A stretch of DNA of 64,000 bases from Gordonia malaquae NBRC 108250 (GTDB taxonomy: Bacteria > Actinomycetota > Actinomycetes > Mycobacteriales > Mycobacteriaceae). The DNA lies in assembly GCF_000344135.1 (NCBI RefSeq), contig NZ_BAOP01000003.1, forward strand, positions 230,049 to 294,048, written 5' to 3'. Each line of letters opens with the position of its first letter. Positions within the stretch are counted from its first letter, which is position 1. Both the position numbers and the translations under genes were made by a program. Below, one piece after another: positions 47,197 through 55,705 of this stretch. The notes under the pieces are model-generated. The model ran no database searches. It worked only from the letters and a program-made list of their open reading frames with translations, and was not told the DNA's origin.

Positions 47197-48111
47197 TCAG
47201 CGCACTGTGGTCGCGAGCAGCTCGGCCAGCGCCGCGAGTTGGGGCGCCGCAGCATCCGCCCGCCACAGGAGTCCAAGACGGCTCGTCCCCTCCAGCCCGC
47301 GCACCGGAATGAACCGGACGTCCGACCTCTGGTTGTACTCGATGTACGCCCGGCAGACGAGCATCGCGTGGTCGCCGGTCGCGGCCAGCACGAGCCCCTG
47401 TTGCATGCTTGTCACACCGGTCGTCGACACGATCGGAAGCCCGTCGGGTGTGACGATCGGGGTGTGCACCATCTTCCAGTGCTCGGGCGCGTCGCCGTCA
47501 CGGTGCAGCATGTCCAGACACGCCAGTTCTTCGACGTCGATCTCGTCTCGATCCGCGAAGGCGTGTCCGCGCCCGACGGCCACCAACCGGTCCTGCGCCG
47601 GAAACTCGAATCCGACGACGAGTCGATCGTCCTCGGAGGGAAGCTCGACGATCGCTCCGTCCACGTCACCGGCGAGCAGCGCGGTGAACGGTGACCCGAG
47701 CGGCAGATCAACGCTGTGCACTCGCACTCCGTGGGTCGTGCGGAGTTCGAGAAACGCCGCCGTCACCTGCTCGTACACCATTCCACTGAACCCGATCCGG
47801 AGCTCCTCGAGAGCTCCGCGCATCGCTCGGTCGCGGGCACGCTGGAATGTGGTCAACAGCCCCGCGTACGCGGGTGTCACCTCGTCGACGAACTGCTCCC
47901 CGATTCGAGTGAGAGCCACCCGCCTGCTTGTCCGTTCGACGAGTCGAGCCCCGACCCGATGCTCGAGTTGAGCGATCAACTGGCTCACACGCGACTGTGA
48001 GTAGCCCAGCCGCTCAGCGGTGCGACCGAAGTGGAGCTCGTCGGCGAGCGTGATCAGGCACTCGATCTGCTGCACGTTCACCTGGTGCATCGTCGGCTGA
48101 CGAGAGGTCAT
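47197..48111 (-). CDS. LysR family transcriptional regulator
   Basis: The 304-residue protein has the N-terminal LysR HTH (VQQIECLITLADELHFGRTAERLGYSQSRVSQLIAQLEHRVG) and a LysR substrate-binding domain. It is divergent from an MFS exporter and a near-perfect T-N11-A operator lies between them. The start is uncertain (48111 or the ATG at 48090, 7 codons in); neither has a ribosome site, so it may be leaderless, with TAGAGT 7 bases before 48111. Confidence 0.87.
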   Translation of the reverse strand: MTSRQPTMHQVNVQQIECLITLADELHFGRTAERLGYSQSRVSQLIAQLEHRVGARLVERTSRRVALTRIGEQFVDEVTPAYAGLLTTFQRARDRAMRGALEELRIGFSGMVYEQVTAAFLELRTTHGVRVHSVDLPLGSPFTALLAGDVDGAIVELPSEDDRLVVGFEFPAQDRLVAVGRGHAFADRDEIDVEELACLDMLHRDGDAPEHWKMVHTPIVTPDGLPIVSTTGVTSMQQGLVLAATGDHAMLVCRAYIEYNQRSDVRFIPVRGLEGTSRLGLLWRADAAAPQLAALAELLATTVR

Positions 48112-48134
48112 ATCAATCACTCTAAGTGATCGAT
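48112..48134. promoter_or_regulatory. LysR-type operator between lysR and MFS genes
   Basis: ATCAATCACT-CTA-AGTGATCGAT is a 23-base palindrome with a single mismatch; its centre ATCACTCTAAGTGAT has the T-N11-A pattern of LysR sites. It also overlaps the -10-like TAGAGT of lysR, consistent with autoregulation. Confidence 0.7.
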
Positions 48135-48187
48135 CGGTGAGAGAGTCGCCGTTGATCCGCGTGCGATCCGCGGGTGGAATCAACGGA

Positions 48188-49381
48188 GTGACCGAATGCA
48201 TCTCACCTGTTCTTCCGCCCGCTACCCCACCGGCAACGACACCACGACGCAGTTGGGCCTCCGTCGCGGTGATCGCCGCCGGGACATTTCTGGTGGTGAC
48301 TGCCGAGATGCTCCCCATCGGGGTGCTCACTCCCATGTCGTCCGACCTCGCGACCTCATCCGCCGCGATCGGGCTCGCGGTGACTGTCACCGGACTCGTC
48401 GCCGCCGTCGTCGCGCCCGTGGTGCCGCACCTTCTCGGGGCATTAGACCGGCGGATGGTGCTGGCCGCGGCACTCGTCATGCTCGGTGTCGGCGACGTCA
48501 TGACGGGCGTCGCGGACAGTCTGCCCGTCCTGCTGGTGTCGCGCCTGCTGGTGGGGCTCGGCATGGCGACAGTGTGGGGCATGGCGTCGGCACTGGCGGC
48601 GCGACTGGTTCCCGGACGACGCGGTCCGCTCGCCGTGTCGATCGTCATCGGCGGGGTGGCCGCCGCTTCGGTGCTCGGCGTGCCGTTGGGAACCCTCGTC
48701 GGGAGTGTGTTCGGGTGGCGTGCCGCCTTCATCGGTCTCGGCGTCGCCACTGTCGGCGTCGGCGCGGTCGCCCTGCGGGTCATGCCCGAGATGCGTCGTC
48801 CACCCGAGGTCGAGTCGCCGACCGGCGGCGTTCGGCTGCGGTTGCTGCGTCCGTCCGTGATGGTCGGCGCGATCACCGTCGCACTGGTCGTGACCGCACA
48901 CTTCGCGGCCTACACGTACGTTCGGCCGTTGCTTGAAGATCGCTCCGGCTTCAGCGCGGTCGGCGTGACGGTCGCGCTGCTCGTGTACGGCGTCGGAGGG
49001 CTCATCGGCAATTTCGTCGCAGGCGCCGTGGCGTCCAAGTCGCCCCGATCATGCATGGCGACGCTCGGTGTCGGCATCGCCGTCGCCGTCGTCGTGCTTG
49101 CGACTCTCGGCACTGCGCCCGCCGCTGCGATGGTCGGCCTCGTGCTGTGGGGCGTCGCCTACGGAGGCGTCTCGGTGACCGGACAGCTCTGGATGACAAC
49201 GGCCGCGCCGGACCGGGTCGAGCAGGTGACGGGCCTCTACGCCGGAGTCTTCAACGCGTCGATCGCACTGGGCGCGTTCCTCGGCGGACGCGTGGTCGGA
49301 GTCGGACATGCACCGTTGCTGTGGCTCGCGGCGGGGATCGCAGTCGCCGCGGCCGGCGTGGCCCTCACGCCGACGCGGTGA
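48188..49381 (+). CDS. MFS transporter, DHA1 family
   Basis: The 397-residue protein (from the GTG at 48188) has about 12 membrane helices, with motif A-like LGALDRRMVLAAALV and SRLLVGLGMATVWGMASALAARL. Homologs export sugars, amphenicols or purine analogs. An in-frame GTG at 48137 adds 17 residues but would place the LysR operator almost on the start, so I prefer 48188. The 3' end overlaps the fdhF-like gene by 17 bases. Confidence 0.82.
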   Translation: MTECISPVLPPATPPATTPRRSWASVAVIAAGTFLVVTAEMLPIGVLTPMSSDLATSSAAIGLAVTVTGLVAAVVAPVVPHLLGALDRRMVLAAALVMLGVGDVMTGVADSLPVLLVSRLLVGLGMATVWGMASALAARLVPGRRGPLAVSIVIGGVAAASVLGVPLGTLVGSVFGWRAAFIGLGVATVGVGAVALRVMPEMRRPPEVESPTGGVRLRLLRPSVMVGAITVALVVTAHFAAYTYVRPLLEDRSGFSAVGVTVALLVYGVGGLIGNFVAGAVASKSPRSCMATLGVGIAVAVVVLATLGTAPAAAMVGLVLWGVAYGGVSVTGQLWMTTAAPDRVEQVTGLYAGVFNASIALGAFLGGRVVGVGHAPLLWLAAGIAVAAAGVALTPTR

Positions 49382-51713
49382 CTCGGACCTGGACGTTCTT
49401 CATCAGTGGCTGGTCACTCTGGACGCTGTAGTCCGCCGCGCCGATCAACGCGTTCATCTCGGGCATGTATCCGGCGGCCGCACCTCGTGGCAGGTCGTAT
49501 CCCACGGCTCGATACCGGCTCAGGGCACGCTGAGAACCGTCCTTCGACGTCGCGACGATGTCGACGAATGAGCCTTCGGACAGTCCCCTGTCGTCCATGT
49601 CGGAGCGATTCATGAACACCAGTTCGCGGAGATTCTTGATTCCGCGGTACCTGTCGTCGCTCGAATAGATCGTGGTGTTCCACTGATCGTGCGACCGCAT
49701 GGTCTGCAGGACCAGGACGTCGGACGACGCCGGGATCACATCAGGAGTCGGCGCGTGACTGAACTCGGCGCGACCGCTCGGAGTTCGGAAGATCCGTTCC
49801 CGCGCCGCTTGCGGGATCCGGAAGCCGAGCGGGCGTCGAACCAAGTCGTTGAATCCCTCGAACCCGGGAAGGACCCGCGACATCGAGTCTCGGATCAGGT
49901 CGTAGTCGTCGACCATCGCCTCCCACCGCGTTGCGCTCGTCGGCAGGGTCGCTCGAGCCATTCCGGCGAGAATCGCAGGCTCCGACTTGAGGTGCGGTGA
50001 CGCGGGCTTGCGTTTGCCCGCGGAGAGTTGGACGTTGCTCATCGCGTCCTCACACGAGACCCCCTGGGGTCCGCTCGCCTGCACGTCCACTTCGGTACGA
50101 CCCAGGCACGGAAGAATCAGCGCTTTGCGTCCGTGGACGAGATGACTTCGGTTCAGCTTGGTGCTGACCTGCACGGTGAGTTCACATCGGGTCAGCCCCT
50201 GTGCGGTGAACTTGGTGTCGGGTGCGGCGAGGACGAAGTTTCCACCGAGTGCGACGAACACCTTCACCGTCCCGTCGTTCATTCCGGCGACGGTCTTCAC
50301 CGTGTCGAGCCCATGCTCGCGCGGCGACGTGATCCCGAACTCCGCGTCGAGCGCTTCAAGGAACGCCTCCTTCGGCCGGTGGTCGATTCCGCATGTCCGG
50401 TTGCCCTGCACGTTGCTGTGCCCGCGGACGGGCGACGGTCCCGTCCCCTCCCGGCCGATGTTCCCGCGCAACAGCAGAAGGTTGGTGAACTCGCGGACCG
50501 TGTCGACGCCGTGTTCGTGCTGGGTGACGCCGAGGCACCACGAGATGATGGTGCGCGGCGACGCGAGGTACAGCTTCGCCAACGTCCGGATGTCGCTTTC
50601 GCTCACCCCGGCCTGCGCGGTCAGGTCGTCCCACGTCGCCGCGTCGACGATGGCCCGGTACTCGTCCACCCCGTGGGTGAACCTGTCCAGGAACTCGTGA
50701 TCGAGCGCACCTCTGCCGGGGGCCGCGTCTTCGGCTTCGAACACCGCCTTCGCGACGCCGCGGATGAGCGCGAGGTCACCTCCCGGCCGCACCTGCACAT
50801 CCATGGTGCCGGTGTCAGTCGACTTGAACATCGCCATCTCCAGCACCTCGTGCGGAACGATCGTCCTGGTCGACGCGACTTCCTTCATCGGGTTGATGTG
50901 GACCACCTGTGCGCCGCGCTTGACCGCATGGGCCAGCGACGTCAGCATCCGCGGTGCGTTCGACGCCGCGTTGACGCCCAGCACGAGCAGCAGATCGCAT
51001 GCGTCCCAATCGTCGAGTGACGCGGTGCCTTTGCCGGTCGCGATCGACGCCGTCAGTGCACGACCGGAGGCTTCGTGGCACATGTTGGAGCAGTCCGGCA
51101 GGTTGTTGGTGCCGAACTCCCGAACCCAGAGCTGGTACAGGAAGGTGGCCTCGTTGCTGAGTCGGCCGGACGTGTAGAAGGCCGCCTCGTTCGGACTGTC
51201 GAGGCCGCGCAGTTCCTCGCCGACCATGGTGAACGCATCGTCCCAGCTGATGGGGACGTATCGGTCGCTCGACGCGTCGTAGACGAGGGGCTCGGTCAGC
51301 CTGCCGACGTCTTCGAGGTCGAAGTCGGTCCACTGGGAGAGTTCGGCGACCGTGTGCCGGGCGAAGAAGTCGGCGTCGGCGCGCTTGTGGGTCATCTCCC
51401 AGGTGACGTGCTTGATGCCGTTCTCGCAGATGTCCAGCTTCACGCCGTGATTCGAGTCCGGCCACGCGCACCCGGGGCAGTCGAACCCGCGGACCGGATG
51501 GTTCATCTCCAGCATCGCCTTGGTGCCCGCGAACAGTTCACGTTCGGAGATCAGGACCTTGGAGACCGACCGTGCGGCGCCCCACGCCGCCGCCGGGTGG
51601 TGGTAGGGAGAACTCGACCACGGCTTGGTGGTCGACGGACCGAACCCACCCTGGCGCGGGATGTCGGCGAGCAGCCCCGGGACGTGCTTCTGTCCGTGCA
51701 TCGAGTCGGTCAT
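49365..51713 (-). CDS. FdhF/YdeP family molybdopterin oxidoreductase (formate dehydrogenase-like)
   Basis: The 782-residue protein is a molybdopterin bis-MGD oxidoreductase. Cysteines C79, C82 and C96 (DCPGCAWP and DICENG) may bind an Fe-S cluster, and C208/C212 (DCSNMCHEASG) occupy the position where formate dehydrogenase H has its selenocysteine/cysteine Mo ligand. Members include E. coli YdeP (acid resistance), so formate oxidation is likely but not certain. It is translationally coupled to fdhD (ATGA), which supports formate dehydrogenase-like activity. Confidence 0.87.
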   Translation of the reverse strand: MTDSMHGQKHVPGLLADIPRQGGFGPSTTKPWSSSPYHHPAAAWGAARSVSKVLISERELFAGTKAMLEMNHPVRGFDCPGCAWPDSNHGVKLDICENGIKHVTWEMTHKRADADFFARHTVAELSQWTDFDLEDVGRLTEPLVYDASSDRYVPISWDDAFTMVGEELRGLDSPNEAAFYTSGRLSNEATFLYQLWVREFGTNNLPDCSNMCHEASGRALTASIATGKGTASLDDWDACDLLLVLGVNAASNAPRMLTSLAHAVKRGAQVVHINPMKEVASTRTIVPHEVLEMAMFKSTDTGTMDVQVRPGGDLALIRGVAKAVFEAEDAAPGRGALDHEFLDRFTHGVDEYRAIVDAATWDDLTAQAGVSESDIRTLAKLYLASPRTIISWCLGVTQHEHGVDTVREFTNLLLLRGNIGREGTGPSPVRGHSNVQGNRTCGIDHRPKEAFLEALDAEFGITSPREHGLDTVKTVAGMNDGTVKVFVALGGNFVLAAPDTKFTAQGLTRCELTVQVSTKLNRSHLVHGRKALILPCLGRTEVDVQASGPQGVSCEDAMSNVQLSAGKRKPASPHLKSEPAILAGMARATLPTSATRWEAMVDDYDLIRDSMSRVLPGFEGFNDLVRRPLGFRIPQAARERIFRTPSGRAEFSHAPTPDVIPASSDVLVLQTMRSHDQWNTTIYSSDDRYRGIKNLRELVFMNRSDMDDRGLSEGSFVDIVATSKDGSQRALSRYRAVGYDLPRGAAAGYMPEMNALIGAADYSVQSDQPLMKNVQVRVTASA

Positions 51714-52573
51714 GACACTGCTCCTTCGCTGACGGCGATCGGGTTCGCGACCCGCCGGGGGTGGGTGTACACGTTCATGGTGCGGCCTCGGAGGAAGCCG
51801 ACGAGGGTCACTCCGGAGTCGCGGGCGAGTTCGACGGCGAGCGACGACGGCGCTGACACCGCCGCCAGCATCGGGATCCCGGCCATGACAGCTTTCTGGA
51901 CGAGTGCAAAGCTTGCGCGCCCGGACACCGCGAGCACAGTCCGCCGCAGTGGCAGCAGGTTCTCGCGGAGCGCCCAGCCGACGACCTTGTCGACCGCATT
52001 GTGTCGCCCGACGTCTTCACGGAGCACGAGGAGCTCACCGCTGTCGGCGTCGAACAACGCTGCGGCGTGCAGTCCGCCGGTCTTGGCGAAGACTGTCTGC
52101 TCGGCGCGCAGGGCGTCGGGAAGTCTCGACAGGTCGTCTGCGGACACCTCGACATCGTCGGCCGCGACGTCGAAGCTCGACACAGTCGAGACCGCGTCGA
52201 TGCTCGCTTTCCCGCACACGCCGCACGCACTTGTCATCGAGAACGATCGTGCGTGCTCCCTGCTCGGCAACTCCGCGTCGGCGGCGAGCGTCACGTCGAG
52301 CACGTTGTAGGTGTTCTGGCCGCCTCCGGTGCCGGGTCCCCCGCATGCGATGGCACCGACGAACTGATCGCGACGTCGGACGATCCCTTCGGAGACGAGG
52401 AATCCCGCGGCGAGATCGACGTCGTTGCCCGGCGTCCGCATGGTCACGACCAGCGGCGACCCGCCGACCCTCAGCTCAAGCGGTTCCTCGACCGCGAGCA
52501 CGTCGACCCGAGTGCTGTTGCTCTGTGCCACCGACATCTTGGTGATCGGCCACCGAGCGGTAATCCGTCCCAC
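51710..52573 (-). CDS. fdhD: Formate dehydrogenase accessory sulfurtransferase FdhD
   Basis: The 287-residue protein transfers sulfur from a cysteine desulfurase to the Mo-cofactor of formate dehydrogenase. The mobile-loop cysteines are C117 and C120 (SACGVCGKAS); LREDVGRHNAVDKVVGWAL follows. The GTG start gives the family's MGRITxR opening. The first 98 bases overlap the 3' end of modC in another frame. The last codons overlap the fdhF-like gene. Confidence 0.93.
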   Translation of the reverse strand: MGRITARWPITKMSVAQSNSTRVDVLAVEEPLELRVGGSPLVVTMRTPGNDVDLAAGFLVSEGIVRRRDQFVGAIACGGPGTGGGQNTYNVLDVTLAADAELPSREHARSFSMTSACGVCGKASIDAVSTVSSFDVAADDVEVSADDLSRLPDALRAEQTVFAKTGGLHAAALFDADSGELLVLREDVGRHNAVDKVVGWALRENLLPLRRTVLAVSGRASFALVQKAVMAGIPMLAAVSAPSSLAVELARDSGVTLVGFLRGRTMNVYTHPRRVANPIAVSEGAVS

Positions 52574-53657
52574 GCTTCGACAGTACGTCCGGTGACTGCC
52601 ATTCGTCTGCCGGTACCACCCGAAGACCGTGCGGAGCGAAGTCGAAACTGTCGCCGAGGGACGGCAGGCGGCCACCTCCCAACGCTCGCGCCGCGTCGAC
52701 GGAAAGCTCTGCGGTGATGCCGGCACTGGAGTCGAGGCGCACCACTCCGGCCTGCACGGACACACCTGTCACCGCTGCCGCAAGCACGCCGGCGCAGCCA
52801 CGCGGTGCGGAGACGGCGACATCTCGGGGGGCGACGATCCCGACCGCAGCCTGCCCGGCGACCACTCCGTCCGGTTCACCCGGGAGCTCCACGCCACCCA
52901 CGTCCAGCGTCGATCCACTCCAGCGGCCGCGCAGGACACCGAAACCGGCGAGCAGTGCCGTGAACTCACGGCGCGGACGCATCGTCAGCCGGTCCGGAGG
53001 GCCCTGCTCCACTACCCGACCGCGGTCGAGGACAAGACACTCATCGGCCCATTGCCACGCGTCCGCGAGATGGTGTGTCACCAGGACGGCGGTGGTCCCG
53101 GTCCGCGCGAGTTCGTCGGCCAGCACGCGCCGGACGATCGGTCCACTCTCGGCGTCGAGGGAGGCGAACGGTTCGTCGAGCAGGATCACGCTCGGTTGCG
53201 ACGCGAACGCCCGCGCGATCGCGACGCGCTGTTGTTGACCGCCGGACAGCTCGTGGGGTTTGGCCCGAGCTCGGTCGGCGAGCCCGAGCCGACCGAGCCA
53301 TTCGTCGACGACAGTCCGCACCTGGGATCGCGGCAGGCCGAGCGCCCGCGGACCGAACGACAGGTTCTTCTCCACGGTGAGGTGTGGAAACAGCCGGGAC
53401 CGCTGATCGAGAAGCGCCACTCCCCGGCCCTCGGGTGGCACCCGTCGACGACCGGGACCATCGAGGGTCCGGCCGTTCAGCGTGATCGTCCCCGATGCGA
53501 GTGGAGCGAGGCCCGCAAGTGCGGCGAGGATCGTCGACTTGCCTGCCCCGTTCGGCCCGAGGATCGCCAGACATCCGCCGGGTTCGATCTCGAAAGACGC
53601 CGACACGGGGAACGGTCCTCTGTCCACCACGATCTCCGCCGCGAGCGCGCCGGTCAT
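52476..53657 (-). CDS. modC: Molybdate ABC transporter ATP-binding protein
   Basis: The 393-residue ATPase has Walker A GPNGAGKST (34-42), signature LSGGQQQR, Walker B VILLDEPFASLD, and a C-terminal TOBE-type molybdate-binding region (SAPRGCAGVLAAAVTGVSVQAG). It energises molybdate import with ModA and ModB. The C-terminus extends about 40 residues beyond the TOBE domain and overlaps the fdhD start. The ATG overlaps modB (ATGA). Confidence 0.92.
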   Translation of the reverse strand: MTGALAAEIVVDRGPFPVSASFEIEPGGCLAILGPNGAGKSTILAALAGLAPLASGTITLNGRTLDGPGRRRVPPEGRGVALLDQRSRLFPHLTVEKNLSFGPRALGLPRSQVRTVVDEWLGRLGLADRARAKPHELSGGQQQRVAIARAFASQPSVILLDEPFASLDAESGPIVRRVLADELARTGTTAVLVTHHLADAWQWADECLVLDRGRVVEQGPPDRLTMRPRREFTALLAGFGVLRGRWSGSTLDVGGVELPGEPDGVVAGQAAVGIVAPRDVAVSAPRGCAGVLAAAVTGVSVQAGVVRLDSSAGITAELSVDAARALGGGRLPSLGDSFDFAPHGLRVVPADEWQSPDVLSKRGTDYRSVADHQDVGGTEQQHSGRRARGRGTA

Positions 53658-54442
53658 CGGACCGCGTCCTCGCGCCACGATCGCAGGCCGCACACCACGA
53701 TCGCGGCGCTCACCAACAACAGCAGCGACAGTGCGACTGCCGAGTCCGCAGTGACTCCGACCCCATTGAAGGCGGTGTATATCGCGAGCGGCATAGTCCG
53801 TGTGACGCCTGGTGCATTCCCCGCGAACAGCGCAGTCGCACCGAACTCACCGAGCGCCCTCGCGAACGCCAGGACCGTGCCTGCGACGAGCCCTGGAACC
53901 ACCAATGGAACGGTGATCTGCGACAACACGCGCCACCGCCCGGCCCCCAGTGTGGCGGCGATCTGTTCGTGACTCACGCCCGATGTGCGGAGTGCTCCCT
54001 CGACGGTGATCACGAAGAACGGGAGAGCGACGAACGACTGTGCCACGACGACGGCCGCGGTCGTGTACGGCAGACTATGGCCGCTCCAGGTGAAGACCGG
54101 CTCCCCGATCAGACCGGATCGCCCGAGCAGGGACAGCAACGCGAGGCCGCCGACCATCGGCGGCAGTACGAGCGGAATCAGAACGAGGGTCCGGAGCAGC
54201 GACGCCGTCCGGCGCGCGGCGCGCGCCATGACCACGGCCATCGGCAGCCCCAGGACGATGCACACCACCGTCGCTGCTGCGGCCGTCACCAGCGACAGCC
54301 GCAGTGCGGTCATCGACGCGTGCGAGAACAGGTCGTCGCCGAGAGTCGACCATTGCACGCGCGAGACCAGGCCGACGATCGGCAGGATCAAGAAGGCGAG
54401 ACCCAACGCGGCCGGGACGTACAGGACGCGGGGCAGCCTCAC
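53654..54442 (-). CDS. modB: Molybdate ABC transporter permease
   Basis: The 262-residue membrane protein has about five or six helices and the EAA loop GALRTSGVSHEQIAATLGAGRWR with a preserved G-x8-x-L/P region and ALGEFGATALFAG. It forms the ModB channel. The GTG start overlaps the modA stop (GTGA). Confidence 0.92.
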   Translation of the reverse strand: MRLPRVLYVPAALGLAFLILPIVGLVSRVQWSTLGDDLFSHASMTALRLSLVTAAAATVVCIVLGLPMAVVMARAARRTASLLRTLVLIPLVLPPMVGGLALLSLLGRSGLIGEPVFTWSGHSLPYTTAAVVVAQSFVALPFFVITVEGALRTSGVSHEQIAATLGAGRWRVLSQITVPLVVPGLVAGTVLAFARALGEFGATALFAGNAPGVTRTMPLAIYTAFNGVGVTADSAVALSLLLLVSAAIVVCGLRSWREDAVR

Positions 54443-55194
54443 GGCGCGCCGAAACCGTGCTTCCGCAGGATCGCTTGACCGGCAGCGCTGCGCACGAAGT
54501 CGACGAACCACCGAGCTTCCTCGGGGAGCTTCGCGTCGGTGGCGACGGCGATCGGATACCGGTTGATCGCGACGTCGGCGTTTGCCGGGGTGACACCGAC
54601 GACGGCGCCCTTCGCCCCCGTGACATCGGTCGTGTACACCAGGCCCGCGTCGGCTTCGCCGTTCCGTACACGAGTGAGGACTGCGGTGACACTCGTCTCC
54701 TCGCTGACCGGGGTGACGGTCACACCGGCGTCCTTCAGGAGAGTCTGCGACGCCGATCCGCACGGCACCTGGGGAGCGCACAGCACCGTCGAGACGCCGT
54801 TCTTCGTCAGGTCGGTGAGCCCGGTGATGCGCTTAGGGTTGCCCGGCGCGACAGCGATCTGCAGGGTGTTCGTCGCGAACACCTGACCCGCGTCGGACTT
54901 CTTCGCCTCGACGACCGGGCCGAGGCTGTTCTGACTGGCGAACGCGATCACGTCGACGTCAGCCCCTTCGACGATCTGCTGGGCGAGCGCCTGTGAACCG
55001 TCGTAGACGATCGGCGCAACGTCGATGTCGGGATGCGCGCCGGTGAACGCCTCGGCGAGCTCGTCGAACGAGCCTTGCAGTGAAGCTGCGGCGAAGATCG
55101 TCAGTCGAGTTCCGGATTCATCGTTTCCACATCCGGCGACGATGAGACCGAACGCCGCGAGAACGGCGACCGACAGGGCGGACATTCGTTTCAT
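54439..55194 (-). CDS. modA: Molybdate-binding lipoprotein
   Basis: The 251-residue lipoprotein has a lipobox with acylated C22 (LIVAGC) and a ModA fold: LTIFAAASLQGSFDEL, then YDGSQALAQQIVEGADVDV, FATNTLQIAVAPGNP. It captures molybdate/tungstate outside the membrane. The ATG overlaps the upstream regulator gene stop (ATGA). Confidence 0.93.
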   Translation of the reverse strand: MKRMSALSVAVLAAFGLIVAGCGNDESGTRLTIFAAASLQGSFDELAEAFTGAHPDIDVAPIVYDGSQALAQQIVEGADVDVIAFASQNSLGPVVEAKKSDAGQVFATNTLQIAVAPGNPKRITGLTDLTKNGVSTVLCAPQVPCGSASQTLLKDAGVTVTPVSEETSVTAVLTRVRNGEADAGLVYTTDVTGAKGAVVGVTPANADVAINRYPIAVATDAKLPEEARWFVDFVRSAAGQAILRKHGFGAP

Positions 55195-55607
55195 CGGGTG
55201 GTCTCCCCTGCCGCGGACGAGGTCTCGACGATGACCGTCGTGGCCTTCACGGTGGCGGTCGCGAGTGAGCCGACTTCGAGGCCGAGCTCCCGGACGGCCT
55301 CGGTCGACATCAACGACACCACCCGGTGGGGTCCACAGCGCAGTTCCACCTGTGACATGACGGTGTCGCTCAGCACGCCGGTGACGATGCCGACGAACCT
55401 GTTTCGGGCGCTTGATCCCCGATCGATCGGATCACCCGGATCGCGGGACTCTGCAGTGAGAAGCGTGGCGAGGTCGGCACCGTCGACGACCGCGCGACCC
55501 GCCTGGTCGGTACGGGATTCGATGCGGCCCGCGTCGATCCAGCGCCGGAGGGTGTCGTCGCTGATGCCGAGGAGCTCTGCCGCTCGGCCGATCCGAAAGA
55601 CAGTCAT
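55191..55607 (-). CDS. Molybdate-responsive regulator (HTH plus TOBE), ModE-like
   Basis: The 138-residue protein joins a MerR-type HTH (RIGRAAELLGISDDTLRRWIDAGRI) to a single TOBE/mop domain (NRFVGIVTGVLSDTVMSQVELRCGPHRVVSLM). It would sense molybdate and control mod and moco genes. It starts the modABC operon. TAGAGT lies 6 bases before the ATG, so it may be leaderless. The divergent promoter region to moeZ contains two direct repeats. Confidence 0.88.
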   Translation of the reverse strand: MTVFRIGRAAELLGISDDTLRRWIDAGRIESRTDQAGRAVVDGADLATLLTAESRDPGDPIDRGSSARNRFVGIVTGVLSDTVMSQVELRCGPHRVVSLMSTEAVRELGLEVGSLATATVKATTVIVETSSAAGETTR

Positions 55608-55622
55608 CGTGCGACTCTAACA

Positions 55623-55665
55623 CCGCGAATACGGATCTATTCCATGCATGAGCCCGCGAATGCGG
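55623..55665. promoter_or_regulatory. Direct repeats between mod regulator and moeZ genes
   Basis: CCGCGAATACGG (55623-55634) and CCGCGAATGCGG (55654-55665) are near-identical 12-mers 31 bases apart, about three helical turns, in the 98-base divergent promoter region. They are candidate sites for the ModE-like regulator; binding is inference. Confidence 0.5.
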
Positions 55666-55705
55666 CACGTCTCGCCGGGATTTCAGCAGACGATAGTGTT
55701 GTTCC

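Noticed and set aside
49365..51713. Selenocysteine in the formate dehydrogenase-like gene
   Set aside because: There is no in-frame TGA; the Mo-ligand position has Cys (C212) and no SECIS-like need arises.
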